Source: Timema cristinae
Lineage: Eukaryota > Arthropoda > Insecta > Phasmatodea > Timematidae
Assembly (NCBI GenBank): GCA_039000515.1
Contig: JBCFYV010000001.1
Location: forward strand, 18,391,928-18,455,927
Direction: 5' to 3'
Length of the DNA stretch: 64,000 bases
Shown: positions 46,383 through 58,245 of the stretch, piece by piece
How the letters are laid out: each line of letters begins with the position of its first letter
How positions within the stretch are numbered: the stretch's first letter is position 1
Program-made: the position numbers and the translations under genes
The notes under the pieces: generated by a model
Seen by the model: the letters and a program-made list of their open reading frames with translations, nothing else
The model's database searches: none
Told to the model about the DNA's origin: nothing

Positions 46383-46894
46383 CTTTTAACACGTAAACCA
46401 AAAAACTACAACAAATATTGCTGCTATAATTTACACATTTATTTCATTTCTATAATCTCTTTTGATCTTGTGATTGAATCATAAGCTAGCGTTAAAAAAA
46501 AAAGTCAAGCCATGAAACTATGACTATTAAATTTCAACTTAATTTTATTATTTACATGATAAAGAAATATACATGTATAAAACTGTTCCTCTAGATGAAG
46601 GAAGGGCTTCACCTTTCATTGGCCCAATGACCTCATATTTGAGGCCAAAACTAAACTGCTGTAGATTAAAAATGCATTGACCATAAATATTTAATTTTCT
46701 AAGAGTTAAATAAAACCGTAATTATGTTCCGATAAGCCAATGATTACATATGAAGTAAAATATACCAAAAAACAACCAGAGATACGATATTCTTTGAAAA
46801 CCAAAGGGTTTTATTTTATTTTAAATCTATTTAAAAGCCTAAAAGGGACAGAATTATAGATAATTTATTTAGAATCTACCCACTTTAGAGGATG
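46383..46894. other. AT-rich DNA
   Basis: Nothing recognised. Confidence 0.5.
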
Positions 46895-47130
46895 GATAAT
46901 CTTAGGCTTCACTCTCATATCAGAATGGCCTGCTGATAACGGAGAGATCGGGGCTCTAATCCCGGTCTGATCTACTGAGGGTGGCTTTTTCTAAATTGTT
47001 TCTCCATCTCCTTCCATGCAAATGCTGGTAGATTACTTCTAAAATGCTTCCGTCCTCATCCCTACCCTATTAGAGTATTTAACATATATGCACATAAACT
47101 GAACAGGTAGTAATACGCGTTGAAAAAAAA
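46895..47130 (+). mobile_element. SINE-C, same subtype as 12790-12995
   Basis: Head taggcttcactctcatatca, B-box side ggggctctaatcccgg, body and a tail with gaacaggtagtaatacgcgt. Confidence 0.85.
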
Positions 47131-47209
47131 TATTCTTACTATTACTATCAATTATTTTCTCAAAGATATCATGGGATATTATTGATAAGTCACATTTAGC
47201 ATTCTTCAA

Positions 47210-47285
47210 TTGTACCAATCAGGATTCGAATCTAAAGATCCCAGTCATTAGCAATCCAGTCTAAGGTGATCGCTGTTTCTTAGAT
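47210..47285 (-). mobile_element. SINE-C head fragment
   Basis: Complemented B box (gattcgaatctaaagatccc) and gcaatccagtctaaggtgat. The body is missing. Confidence 0.6.
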
Positions 47286-47659
47286 TGTGTTGCGTCTAAT
47301 AAGTTTAAAAAAAACTAGTTCAAACGAACTAATTGGTATGAGAAACCACATATGTCCCAACGTTGAATCCTTTTGTCTAACAATGCTCCTTCACAAGAAA
47401 AAAGGAATTACCTTATCTTTAGCCACTATTACACAACTATAAAACATAATCAGTATATCTTGATACCAGCAATTTAAAAATATAACAACCAGATGCAATA
47501 AGTGTTCAGACCGACATTCGTTGAAACAATATTATGCAAACCATTTCCTCAACTTGACAGTAGTAATGTATATTAATGAGAGCAGAGGAAAGGAACCATC
47601 GTCTATGAGGCCATGTGTTCCAGTTTCAATTACACAACTTGGGACGTGGTACGCTCTCT
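47286..47659. other. Unique DNA
   Basis: Nothing recognised. Confidence 0.5.
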
Positions 47660-48220
47660 TTTAGTACAGTCTAGAACACTGGTCTTCTCTAGGAGTGCCT
47701 CTAATACAGTCTAGACCACTGGTCCTCAAAAAAAGTGTGCTAATAATATAGTTTAGACCACTAGTCCTCAAAAGAAGTGTCTCAATAAGTATAGACCTCC
47801 GGTACTTGGAGTGTCTCTAATACATTCTAGACCTCTGGTCCTAAAGGAATGTATCATATACAGTATAGACCACTGGTTATCAAAGGGAATGTCTCGAATA
47901 CAGTCTAGACCTCCGGTCCTCAAAAGCAGTTTCTTAACACAGTCTATGCCTCTGGTCCTCAAAGCAATGTCTCTAATACAGCATATACTACTGGTCCTCA
48001 AAGGAGTGTCTCTAACACAGTCTAGACTTTGATCCACACTCGTAAGTGCCTTGAATACAGTATAGAACACTGGTTCTCAAAGGAGTGCCTCTATTTACAG
48101 TATAAGCCAACTGGTCCTTAAAGTTAGTGCCTAGAATACAGTATAGCCCACTAACACTCTAAAGGAATGCCTCTAATACAGTCTATGCCTCTGGTTTTCC
48201 AAAAGAGTGCTTCTAATACA
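47660..48220 (+). repeat. Minisatellite, about 39-40 bp period, about 14 copies
   Basis: Units run aatacagtctagacctctgg, then tcctcaaaggagtgtctct. Because the main period is 13 codons, both strands show long frames (minus 47768-48070, plus 47811-48032) with a 13-residue repeat. These are not evidence of genes. Confidence 0.93.
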
Positions 48221-48867
48221 CACTCTTACATGCATTTTATTAGACCCCACCATAAACACTCAACTACAAGGTATATGGCCACGTTCCTAATGGGTGAAGG
48301 GTTTGTTAAGGTTGTCATTAAAGAGTGTAACCAAGAGCTTGGAGGCATATGTCAAGGTTTGACGGACCTGTTTAATCTGATCAGAGTATACCTCTTAGCA
48401 TCGTGAGAAGCAAGCTGTCTTGTAATGATAGAGCCGCGCGGTAACTGTTCCACATACATTACAATCAACATGGCGCGGGATGCGGGAGACAATTGGAACT
48501 ATGGAAATGTAACACTCCTAAACTTCACTCACAAACAAAGGCTCACAGCCAAAGGAATTTGTATTTTTATTTATATGATATAGTTAAGTTGTCGCTCTTT
48601 CCCCCTTTCAAAAAAAATAAAATAAAACAGTTTGTAACATTATTAGCATTACATTAACAACCTAATAGCTCATGGAAGTTACGAAACTAATTAACAAACT
48701 AGTCAGACACATTATCTTGGTAAGTAGTTTGTGTGCCCAAGGGTCCGGGTTGGATGCCCATGTCTGGCTATCATTATTCTCCTAATTAATTATCTACTGA
48801 AGCAATGTTTTATGTATTTTGGCCAAATTAATTCTATTATTTTAAATCAGTGAAACTAAGAACTTTA
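48221..48867. other. Unique DNA
   Basis: gggtccgggttggatgcccatg near 48741 is weakly B-box-like. The frame 48167-48406 starts in the minisatellite. No gene is supported. Confidence 0.45.
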
Positions 48868-49266
48868 TATGAAAGTGTAAGGGACATGAGAAGAGTTCTT
48901 GTTTTCTGCAGTTTTATAGCAATTTTTTTTCTAATTAAATAAATTAAATATTTCTTCAGAAGAAACATAATTTACTTTTCTTCATATGGTGATATCAACA
49001 GTTGTTGAATACCTGTCGAGGGTGTCCTGGAATTTAATGACAACTTTTTATCTTCATTTAAAAAGTTTCTCATCTAATGCCGCTATGCTCATGACAGATA
49101 TTCAACAACTGCTGATATCACCATGTGAAGAAAACTAAATTCTATGTTTCTACTGAAGCAATATTTGATTTATTTTGGTCAAAAAAGGTTTTGCTATAAA
49201 AAAAACTGCATAAAAACACAGCCATTCCTTACATTCCTTTCTCAAGTACAGTTATAGCCGCACTTA
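48868..49266 (+). mobile_element. TTAA-MITE, near-complete, well conserved
   Basis: Both inner palindrome blocks are nearly perfect (atatcaacagttgttgaata; gatattcaacaactgctga). Right TTAA at 49263-49266; left end changed to ttat at about 48864-48867. There is a small extra stretch in the outer right arm. Confidence 0.92.
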
Positions 49267-49744
49267 AATATAATTTTCTTTAATTGTTTCATTATTATAT
49301 TGTATCAAAAATTTGAAGACATATCCCAAACTATTTTCGAAAAATAATAGAAAGAAATTTCAGATAGAATAGAAACATAATTTGCATATGCTTGCAATCA
49401 AAGTTCCGGAACGTTTACAAGCGCGGACTAAGCAAAGATTCCCAATTTCTCTCTCTCTCTCTCTCTCTCTACACAACGGTTGAGCAGTTGAAGGTAAACT
49501 AGGCAGCGTGGCGGTAGAGGAATGCATCTCTAACAATAGTCAGTCAGTCAGTTGAGCAGGTAGAAAGAAATCAGCCTCCACGCTGTCCACATCTCGCACA
49601 TATCTTCTGGTGACGTAACAATAAAGTGGAGCACACACTTACAGGACAAGGATCTTGAGAACGTGATAAGACGAGCACACCAGACACACACACAGTGCGG
49701 GCCAAATAAGGACATGTCTAGGAGGAAACTTAGGAAGGACATCA
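49267..49744. other. Unique DNA with a (CT)n at 49448-49470
   Basis: Nothing else recognised. The frame 49548-49745 is unsupported. Confidence 0.5.
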
Positions 49745-50829
49745 ACCATTGCTAGGGATGTGGTATCGAAAGAAAAGTATCGATATTGTACTCATTAGTA
49801 GTATAGTATTAGTAGAGTATTAGTAGTAGTAGTAGTAGTACTAGCACCGTGTCTTAATACCCGTTCGGGTTATACGCACTTATGCTAATGTGTAATGGTA
49901 GGGTGATAGTGAGATGAAATGAAGGACCTACAGTTTAACGTGGAATCCGAACCACGGTGAGACTGTCATTCCCAACATTCACAAGATGTCTTGTCAGAGG
50001 TGAAGGAAGGTTTGGTAATCAGATAAATCTGTGCCGGGACGAGGATTGAACCCTGGACCCACAGCACAGAAATCTGACACCTACACCTAGACCACCAGGT
50101 CACACCTGTACTCAATAAAAGTATTGGAAGAAAAATATCTACTATCTAAAGAAAAGGATAATGGTAAGTATCGGTATCCGATATTTTAATCTAGAAAAGG
50201 TTATTTTTATATAGTAATAATAATTTCAAATTTTTCATCCTAACTGTATTTCTATAGATATTTAAAAACTGAAAATTATAATAGTTTTTAATACTTTAAA
50301 ACAAATTTTACAAGATGCTTTTTCACTATCCAACTTCTTAAAAAAAACTTCCATGATTCACTTCCGGGAGGTGCCATATTTTAACTATATTCGTCGTTTA
50401 TATACTATCATGATAGATTTATTAAATATTGACAAACAATAGAAGAAAGAACGCCTTGCCCTGCATTATCTGCTTAAACAACGCTTATAAGCTTTTCTGC
50501 TTCGTCTGCTTGGGGCACCCTTGAGGTGACTGAATTAATTCAGTTCTACAAAAGCTTATTTTGTTTTGTTTGTGATGAGCATGATCATTGATAAAGGAAG
50601 AGGCAGTAGACTTGTCACCATTTGCAGTGTCATTTGTTCTGCCTCCACAGACCAACCATAGTAAGCATTTAATCATAGCATGAGTGAAGTTAACAACAAA
50701 AAAAAAGGTTGTTTCTTTCGATACCGATACGATACCGGGTTGTTAGTACTAATATCAGTAAAAGACTTCGAAAGAAAAATATTGATATTAGTAAAGTATC
50801 TATATATTTTTCACATCCATATCCATAGC
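49745..50829 (+). mobile_element. hAT-like element, about 1.07 kb, with nested SINE-B
   Basis: The element at 49753-50821 starts tagggatgtggtatcgaaag and ends cacatccata. Both ends continue into gaaagaaaa-type and tatcgatatt-type repeats in inverted order. Flanks accattgc (49745-49752) and tccatagc (50822-50829) agree at 6 of 8 positions. The interior minus frame 50485-50676 shows no transposase motif I can identify. Non-autonomous or decayed. Confidence 0.7.
49843..50116 (-). mobile_element. SINE-B inside the hAT-like element
   Basis: A complete minus-strand copy with a tagtag-type run in place of the usual TAA tail. A tgtactca match (near 49787-49794 and 50108-50115) may be the TSD, with the TAG-rich run (about 49795-49842) being tail growth. 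Confidence 0.88.
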
Positions 50830-52129
50830 TCAGTGGTTCAAGGAGTCATATGGTTAGGCAAGTTTGATTATAAGGGTAAGCCTTTACAAATGTTTAGAAT
50901 AAATAAAATAAAATGGCACTACGTAATCGTACACACTTAGTTATATAATCGTTTGTAGGAGTTGTCAATATTTTTGGGCCTGGATCGAGTTTTACATTTA
51001 ATCAAAGGAACCACTATCACCGTTCGTTTCTCCACTCAATTTTAATTCTTTTTTTTTTTAATACATCTTATATTTATTCATTAAATTGAATTTTTCCTCC
51101 AATACTTATGTCCCTGACTTTATATAAAATACGTAATATAAATAAAATGTGTACCCCCCTTACCCGGATATGTGTTAGTCTTACCTTGATGGATACACTA
51201 TGACCCTATATTATGAACTGTACCATAGCCGAATAATTCAAGGTACGTTTAACTTTTCGTGCTGATAAAGATATATTACTTGATCGACTGAAACTTTTTG
51301 CCAGATCAACCGGTTGATAATTATCAACATAATGTTGACCCGTGTTCTACTGTTTCTAGGACACAGACAAGGTATTCACCCGATCATCACCCTTGCGGAA
51401 GTTTTTCTGCGCTTTTTGAATCAAGTTCAGTACATTAACACAAGGGTTCGCTAGTATCAATGCTCAGTGATAAAAAACTCTTACAAATGTGCAGTTGTTA
51501 AACGACTCATAAAGGGACCATTGTAATCGTAATACCAGTCTGAGTAAGTTCTTTGTGAATTAGGATTACGTAAAGGATAGATCTGGCCGCTACCTGAACC
51601 TAGCTTTGTGGATGCCGGCAAATTTACTCTAAAAGGATATTTGTGCCTTCTATCAAGTGAAAGCGTGTTTAAAGTTAACTTTTTTTTTAGTGCCCTTTGA
51701 TGGTACCTAGCAATACCCGTAATGGAGGACTCAAGCAGCTTGTACGTGACTTAGAGGCATAATTTATAGAAATTGGACATCACTAAACTACTTTTAAATA
51801 ATTTTCCTCTAGTATATTTGATTAATAATAATTTAAAGAAGCACTTTTAGGATGTGGATTCCAAACCAAATTTCAAAGCTATTTTTATAGATAAAAATTA
51901 CAAATTTCTCAAATTCTTTCAACAGTAAACAATCTTTGATTAAATTATATCATGAAAAACCACTAAGTGGTAATATCTATAATTTAAAACACAGTAAAGT
52001 TATCAATTCTAAGCATACATTTAAAAACCACTATCAAAAAATGTGGAATTAAAAACAAAATAGTTTCCAGTAAACTACCCTTCATTTAAGGGCTAAAAAA
52101 AATTCAAAAGTTGTCCCTCTGGTATGACC
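50830..52129. other. Unique DNA
   Basis: 1.3 kb without a supported ORF, repeat or RNA gene. Confidence 0.5.
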
Positions 52130-52325
52130 ATAATATAACTAGAGGTGAGGAAGGTTGAAATTAGTGGAAATGTGCCCCCGTTTGTGTGGGTGTAGGAGTG
52201 GGAGAACCATTTAGGGGGAAAAAAAATCCTTATATCACCCATCCAGGATTTGAACCCTATTCTCTCCCAGTCATCTGCAGTTCCAGTCTATTGCGAGATG
52301 ATGCTTAGACCACTGAAACAGGTAT
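52130..52325 (-). mobile_element. SINE-C without tail
   Basis: Body gaggaaggttgaaattagtg to B-box side (ggatttgaaccctattctc) and head (ctattgcgagatgatgctta). Confidence 0.75.
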
Positions 52326-53579
52326 ATATGTACTGTTCTCGATATAAAAAAAACCCAAACTATGGCATCAGCCCGCAATCGAGGGAAGCCAACTGAGCAA
52401 CTTCCATCTGTTGGAGAAGATAGTGCCAATATTTGTGGATAAAGGGTGTCATATGGTCAACACAACCAACCATGTGGCCGTTTACCTCGGTTTTCTAGAC
52501 CGGAGCTGATAGTTTTTTGTTCAAAAAGCCTCTCCTTTTTCCTCACGAGGTTGAGTTTAACACCGATTAGAATCCGCTGATACATAGAAAAATATGGAGG
52601 TGGTGTGGATCGAATCCAGTACTTCTGAATATGTTACTGGAAACTAAAAAAGAAAGTGTAAACCATTACAGATCGCCGATGGGTGTGCCTACGTGGTGAT
52701 AGTGATATACGACCGAGGTGTAGGCCTACGTGTTCCTGAAAACCCCGAACAATAGAACAGTAAAAAAACGGATACTCTAGACTCTACGTAATACAACCTG
52801 TTCTTAACGGCTGTATAAATTTTTTTTTGGCATTCTATATCTTTATCTAGATCAAACTAGAGCAGAGTCATACCGCGAGACAACTCCCTGATCACCCGTT
52901 GTTTTATGGCAACAGGTTTACTTCATAATGGATGACATACATCCTACCAGTAATACTAGGTCTAACAAGTATTGTGTAATTAATTGTGACTCAATTTATA
53001 TCTGAAAATAATAAAGTGGGGATATAAATAATATTGTTTCATAATTTAAAAACAATAGCTATCATCAAGAAACATAATATAGTACGTTTAGTGTATGAAT
53101 AAAGTATCGACATTTTGAGTTTTTTATTCTTTGGAGGAATTATTTGACTAAACGCCCTTCGGTAAATCGTGAATAGATAAAGTCACTTAAATTTTCTGAT
53201 AGTTGTTATGTATTATGTTATATAATTGTCCATTACCAGAGAATACTTTCTTCGAAATTTTTTTTTTTACAAATACCATTTACATGTTAAACATAAAGTT
53301 CACTAAACAAATAAAAATAAATGTTAAAACAACTTTATACGTGACGAAAAATATGTATCAATTTTAAAGAAAAATACCCTTTTGATGAGATGAAGGGGAC
53401 AAAAGTTAAGTTACATATTTTTATAGTCTTATTTTTAAAAAAAGGGTAAAAGGGGAAAAGTGTAAGTCACATTACATACATACATTTAACAGGTGGTATA
53501 TTGTGGGAAAGGAAACCAAATAATGGGGGTATGGGGCTTAAACCTGAACAATAAAAATCTCACTAGTTGTAGCTAGCTT
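52326..53579. other. Unique DNA
   Basis: A gtggatcgaatccagtact block at about 52607 resembles a complemented B box without a partner. Nothing else recognised. Confidence 0.45.
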
Positions 53580-53920
53580 TTATATTTGTGACTCACTTTG
53601 ATCGTTGGGGGCTCCACCCCAAACTCCTAATGAGGGTGTAAACTAATGTAATTCCAGAGCCGTTTATTGATAGGTCTTACCATTTAGCCACAAAAGACCT
53701 CCAAAGAAAGGTCAGTACCGACTTTAAAGTTGCTCCGACATTTTTAATTTTTTTCGAGGAGATAAAATTTAAATTTTCTAACTTTATGGAATTTTCCCGT
53801 CGGTTACAAAATAGAAGCTATAAGTTTGCCAAATTTCCAGTTTCTAGCTCATCTGGAAGTGGGTAAACATTAATGTCAGTGACTGGGTCATACAAGTGAA
53901 TTTAGAGTAGTATAATTTGC
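53580..53920 (+). repeat. Repeat shared with SINE-D region 26490-26815
   Basis: ggctccaccccaaactc, gtgtaaactaatgtaattc, aattttcccgtcggtt, gctataagtttgccaaattt, a ctcatctggaagtgggtaaa block. No tRNA-like head is here, so this may be a 5'-truncated copy. Confidence 0.65.
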
Positions 53921-54657
53921 CTATTTATTTTAATAAATAAATATGATACAATCCTTGTGATTTTAACTGAGATATTCGTTCCTTGTTATACATTATACAA
54001 TAGGATTTGGCTAAATTGATATTGGCTAATTTAAAAAATTGATTAATTCTAACCCACCATGATCTTCCATGAAAATGATATTTAAATTATTGGTAAAACA
54101 TAATATTTGATTCGAATTTTATAATTAAATATTTGGATAATTGTTTCAAGTTTGTACACATTTCAAAACTATATTAACGATCTTTATTAAACGACCCCAA
54201 ATGCCGAGAATGTCAAATAAAGTTGGAGTTAGCCTATTGACCCACAGTAAATGAGAAGGCGAGGAACTACGCACAAGGGTGGGCGGGTTGCCTAATATAG
54301 GGGATGTGTTGGCTCGGCTTTCATCAATTATTATTTACTTCTGAAATCTCGTATGCTAATTTTTCTAAGTTTATTTATTTGTTTAATTTTTTTGGTTTTT
54401 ATGTATGTATATATTGCTGCCTAGGTACTAATGAAAATGGTTAATCTGAGTTTGAATTTAAAAAAAATATCACTTAGATTTCACAATTAAAAAGTTCTAT
54501 ATAGTTAAATAAAAACCAAGCTATTTAGATGTTTTAACGTAATAGCAATAATAAAACTGGTGCTGATGATTTTGACGGTCTGGTGAAAGGGTTATGGTAA
54601 CATATAGAGCTATCCTTTGAGGGGTGTGGGTGGGGGTATGTAATCTTAAGCAAGTTA
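53921..54657. other. AT-rich DNA
   Basis: Nothing recognised. Confidence 0.5.
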
Positions 54658-54905
54658 TAGATCCCTGGTCTAATATATCACCACTAGTAACAGAGAAGAT
54701 GGCTGATGATGATGATATACAGGTTCAAATACTGGTCGGGAGTACTGAGTGTGGTTTGTATTAAATGGTTGGTTATTCACTGTAACATGAGCAAATGTGG
54801 GTACATTTACTCTTAATACATTATTCCTCACTTGTGGCCCATTAACGTAACTAGTACATAAGCGTATAACCCAAATAGGGTAGTAATACATGGTACTAAA
54901 TAATA
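54658..54905 (+). mobile_element. SINE-C, diverged (first of an inverted pair)
   Basis: Diverged head, body with gagcaaatgtgggtacattt, tail with ataacccaaatagggtagta and a ggtacta end. Confidence 0.82.
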
Positions 54906-54919
54906 TGTATATATATATA

Positions 54920-55172
54920 TTATAGCACCACGTCTTACTACCCGTTAAGGCTATACGCTTATATGCTAAAGTAATGTGTTATTGTTAAGGAAGGTTGAAT
55001 TTAGATTAAGTATAGTTACCAGCATTTTCGTGGAGAGAGAGTAAAATCATTTAAAAAAAAAAAAGCACCCTCAGTACACTCAAACAGGATCGAACTCCGT
55101 TCTCCCTGTCATCGGCGGTAAAGCTATTGTGAAAATAACGCCTTATACCATGCAGCCACCAAAGTGGTAAAC
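54920..55172 (-). mobile_element. SINE-C, diverged (second of an inverted pair)
   Basis: Tail (agcaccacgtcttactaccc) at left, head (complement of gtggctgcatggtataaggc) at right. Lies tail-to-tail with the copy before it across a short TA run. Confidence 0.85.
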
Positions 55173-55510
55173 TATTAATTTGGCAACATAATTAATAGGA
55201 CAATGCAATGCTCTAGTTTTCTTTCCATCTGTCTCTTTCTCTCCAACTCTCTCTCTCCATCTGTGCTTCATCGAGTTTGTTTATTACTTGTCTCACCTGG
55301 TTCTTCTCAAACCTCTGTCAAGGGTTTTAGTGCTCTAGAGGAGGTAAAACACTCGTAAAATGGAACCGCCACTGCTCGCGTCAAGTCTTTGCGCCAGATG
55401 TAGGGGGAGAGGAGTAAACGTCGCAATTAGTGATTTACTAGAGGTCGGCCTTGTCTATCTTAACCACTGCACCCCTCCCCCCGTCACTGTCTTTACGTTT
55501 ACCTCGCCTT

Positions 55511-55561
<51 letters not shown>

Positions 55562-56070
55562 AGAGAGAAAAACAAACACGACTGGGAACGCGTGGACAGA
55601 GGCGTCGGTCTCGTCTGGTCGGGATTTTTAGGTGAATCGAATCCCATCCTAGTGCACAGAGACTTTTTTTTTATTTATATACAAAGTACTCTTACACACT
55701 CTATCTTACTTTAATAAAATAAGGAGTTTAACGTTATCTAAATTGTACTTTACACATCTTTACCCTATAAGTGTAAATATGCTATTAGCAAGGGGGTAGA
55801 AAGTTAATTTTTCCAGGGGTTGGGAGTCTACTATAAAATATTACAATACATTTAGCTAATACAAGTTTGTATACGGATAAACGGTACAACCCTAATGGAT
55901 TTTATTAAATTATAGGGGTTATGGAACCCCTCAACCCCTCGTTTCTGTACTGTAATATTTAGCCCCAACGAGTAGTAAAACATGAAATATATAATATAGT
56001 AAACATATAAATATAATATATAGGCCTATAGTATACATTGTATATTCAATTTTGTACGATGTTAAGGCCC
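55173..56070. other. Unique DNA with (GA)n at 55511-55567
   Basis: Frames on both strands (55438-55647, 55451-55714) are translations of the GA run. A SINE tail remnant (gagtagtaaaacatga) is at about 55960-55985. Confidence 0.6.
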
Positions 56071-56352
56071 TTATATGTATACACCCGCCTCGGTGGAGTA
56101 GTTGGCTAACGCGCTTGTCGTGTTGAGCTTGACTGCTGAGGACGGGGAGATCGAGGTTCGAATCTCGGTCGGGTGAACTGGGGGTGGTTTTTCCTAAATG
56201 GTTTTCCACTCTCCCTCCACGCAAATGCGGGTTCACTTCCTCTAATCCTACTTTCCCAATTCCTAATCCATTAGCGTAATTAGTACTTAAAGCGTATAAC
56301 CCGAACGGGTAGTAAGACGCGGTGCTAAATGTTGTGATGTTATATGTATACA
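56071..56352 (+). mobile_element. SINE-A, best intact copy, 13-bp TSD
   Basis: The element at 56084-56339 has a head with box A (gtggagtagttggctaacgc), box B ggttcgaatctc, common body, and the intact tail agcgtataacccgaacgggt then agtaagacgcggtgctaa. The perfect TSD ttatatgtataca is at 56071-56083 and 56340-56352. The 140-codon minus frame 55931-56353 is an artefact of this SINE. Confidence 0.97.
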
Positions 56353-57396
56353 TTTCAGTTTTCTCTCTCTATCTTACATAAAAATACATTATACGTAAAG
56401 TTCAAGAAGCTTGGTATTTGAACATTTTTATTATTAAATTTATTTTACTTTGTACTTTTGTTTTATCCCAAAAAAACACATGAAAATACTTAAATGCCTT
56501 CCAAAAGTCTTGATGTGTAAGCGTAACAAGTGTATACTACGCATGCGCAGTGGCACGACCAAGTCCTATCGACCATGGGATAAGATCATAACAATAGAGA
56601 ACAGGTCTCGACAAAACCATAAAATATATGCTTAAGGAAAAAAGAAAAAAAGTTGCAGCTCTGCTAAGCTTTCCATAGCCTTACACTGTATCACAAATCT
56701 GCCTACGGTTAACTACGATCTTTATTGGTTTCTATTAAAAACTGGAATTTTTGTATGGAAAATAAAAATAAATAAATAAAGGTCAGTAGTCTTATATATT
56801 TCAAACAAAGCATGTTGAGGATTTTTTTTCCCTCCCTCTTCACAACAAGTTAAGATAAAAACATGTTTCCGTTCTGTTAAGGTTGATACATAAATGTTTA
56901 GCACCTGCAGAAATACAATAAATCAACTGGTTTTAGTGTCGCCGGTTAGTATTTTTGGTTGACTATTTTTTTTTTAACAGAATTTAAACTTATCGTTGTC
57001 ATCATGTTAATTATTTAGATTTCATCTTGACGAGTTACGATATCTTCAGGTCATTATATAGTTGTTCACAAAGATAAATAACATTAATTTTTATTATGCT
57101 ATTTTCAACGTTTATCTTTAATAAAAACGCAGATGTTGCCAGTGTAGTCAGTAAAACTAACTTGAACGCTTAGTAGTAGCACTGAATCAGTGTAATAACA
57201 CCACCAAATTCATTGACAGTGGATGGAATATTTTATTTCGATTTAATCTGAAATTCATGGAAAGCTTAATGGACAAATAAAGACTTATTTTATAGTTATA
57301 GCCTTATTTCTATGCATTTCAAAAGTATATGTATATATTAACACAAAACTTACTTTAAAATAAGTATTTCAAGTGATCGAAATAAAACTTTTAAGC
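56353..57396. other. AT-rich DNA
   Basis: Frames 56450-56635 and 56722-56904 are unsupported. Nothing recognised. Confidence 0.5.
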
Positions 57397-57948
57397 CAAT
57401 GGTTCCCAAACTGGGGGTGTAAAACAATTTGGAAATAACTTTAAACACCATATAAAATTAATTGTATTTTTTATTTAAATCACTTCTACAAATAAATTAA
57501 TATAATTATTTCTTGAGGTACTAGTTGGGCAATACTTCTTACCAGTTATAATAAAATCTGTGACCAACCAAAAGAGTGTGTATGCAAATGTGTATTTGTT
57601 TCCCAATTCCGCTCTCTACCCTTCCCCTTTGGGTCACATGCAACACCATCGAATCTTCAATTCTGACTTTCATAAAAACTAAACGTCTAAACAACGTTGT
57701 CGACTTGAAGTGGAAATCGATTTGATGTGTGCTCTGTTAAACATCTAACAGAATATTCAAGAAAGATGAAAAAACTTCACAATAATGATTAGTCATTTCT
57801 ACCACCATCCTAACAGTGTTACATTGATTTTTGTACAAAATAGGGACGTGAAAAAAAAATTTAAATTATCCAAAAAAATAAGAGAGGGCGTGGGAATTTA
57901 ATTATGTACCAAGGGGAGCTTCAGCGGAAAAAAGTTAGAATCAGCTTG
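57397..57948 (+). mobile_element. Probable hAT-like non-autonomous element
   Basis: Left end caatggttcccaaactgggg; right end region gagcttcagcggaaaaaagt then tagaatcagcttg. Both fit the common hAT pattern of a cagNggttctcaaac start with G-rich and gctgaag-type sub-ends. The 8-bp flanks match poorly, so limits are approximate. Confidence 0.45.
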
Positions 57949-57999
57949 CTTAAACAATATCACTGATGTAGGGTGGATATAAAATTTAAAACTGTCTTA

Positions 58000-58245
58000 C
58001 CTTCTTCGGTAACCAAGCGGTCTAAGCCCTAAGGTATCACAATTGACCATCGATGAAGAGGAAATAAGGGTTTGAATACCATAAGGGTGTACTGAGAGTG
58101 GGTTTTCCTTAAAGGTCTGGTACTTTCCTTCAACGTGAATGTGTTCACATTTCCTCTAAGCTCGACATTTCTAATCTTAACTCATTAGCGTAATTAGCAA
58201 ATATACGCATAGCCTGACATGTATTAAGATGCGGTGTTAAAAAAC
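58000..58245 (+). mobile_element. SINE-C, diverged
   Basis: Head ggtaaccaagcggtctaagc, body gtgtactgagagtgggtttt, tail with catgtattaagatgcggtgt. Confidence 0.82.

Noticed and set aside
47768..48070. 100-codon frame with 13-residue repeats, plus an overlapping opposite frame
   Set aside because: Produced by a minisatellite whose main period is a multiple of three; both strands open equally.
55451..55714. Arg/Glu-rich frame on plus strand and Ser/Leu-rich frame on minus strand
   Set aside because: Direct translations of a GA dinucleotide run.
55931..56353. 140-codon minus-strand frame, the longest in the window
   Set aside because: It is the reverse of a SINE-A with perfect TSDs; the frame exists because the SINE lacks stops by chance.
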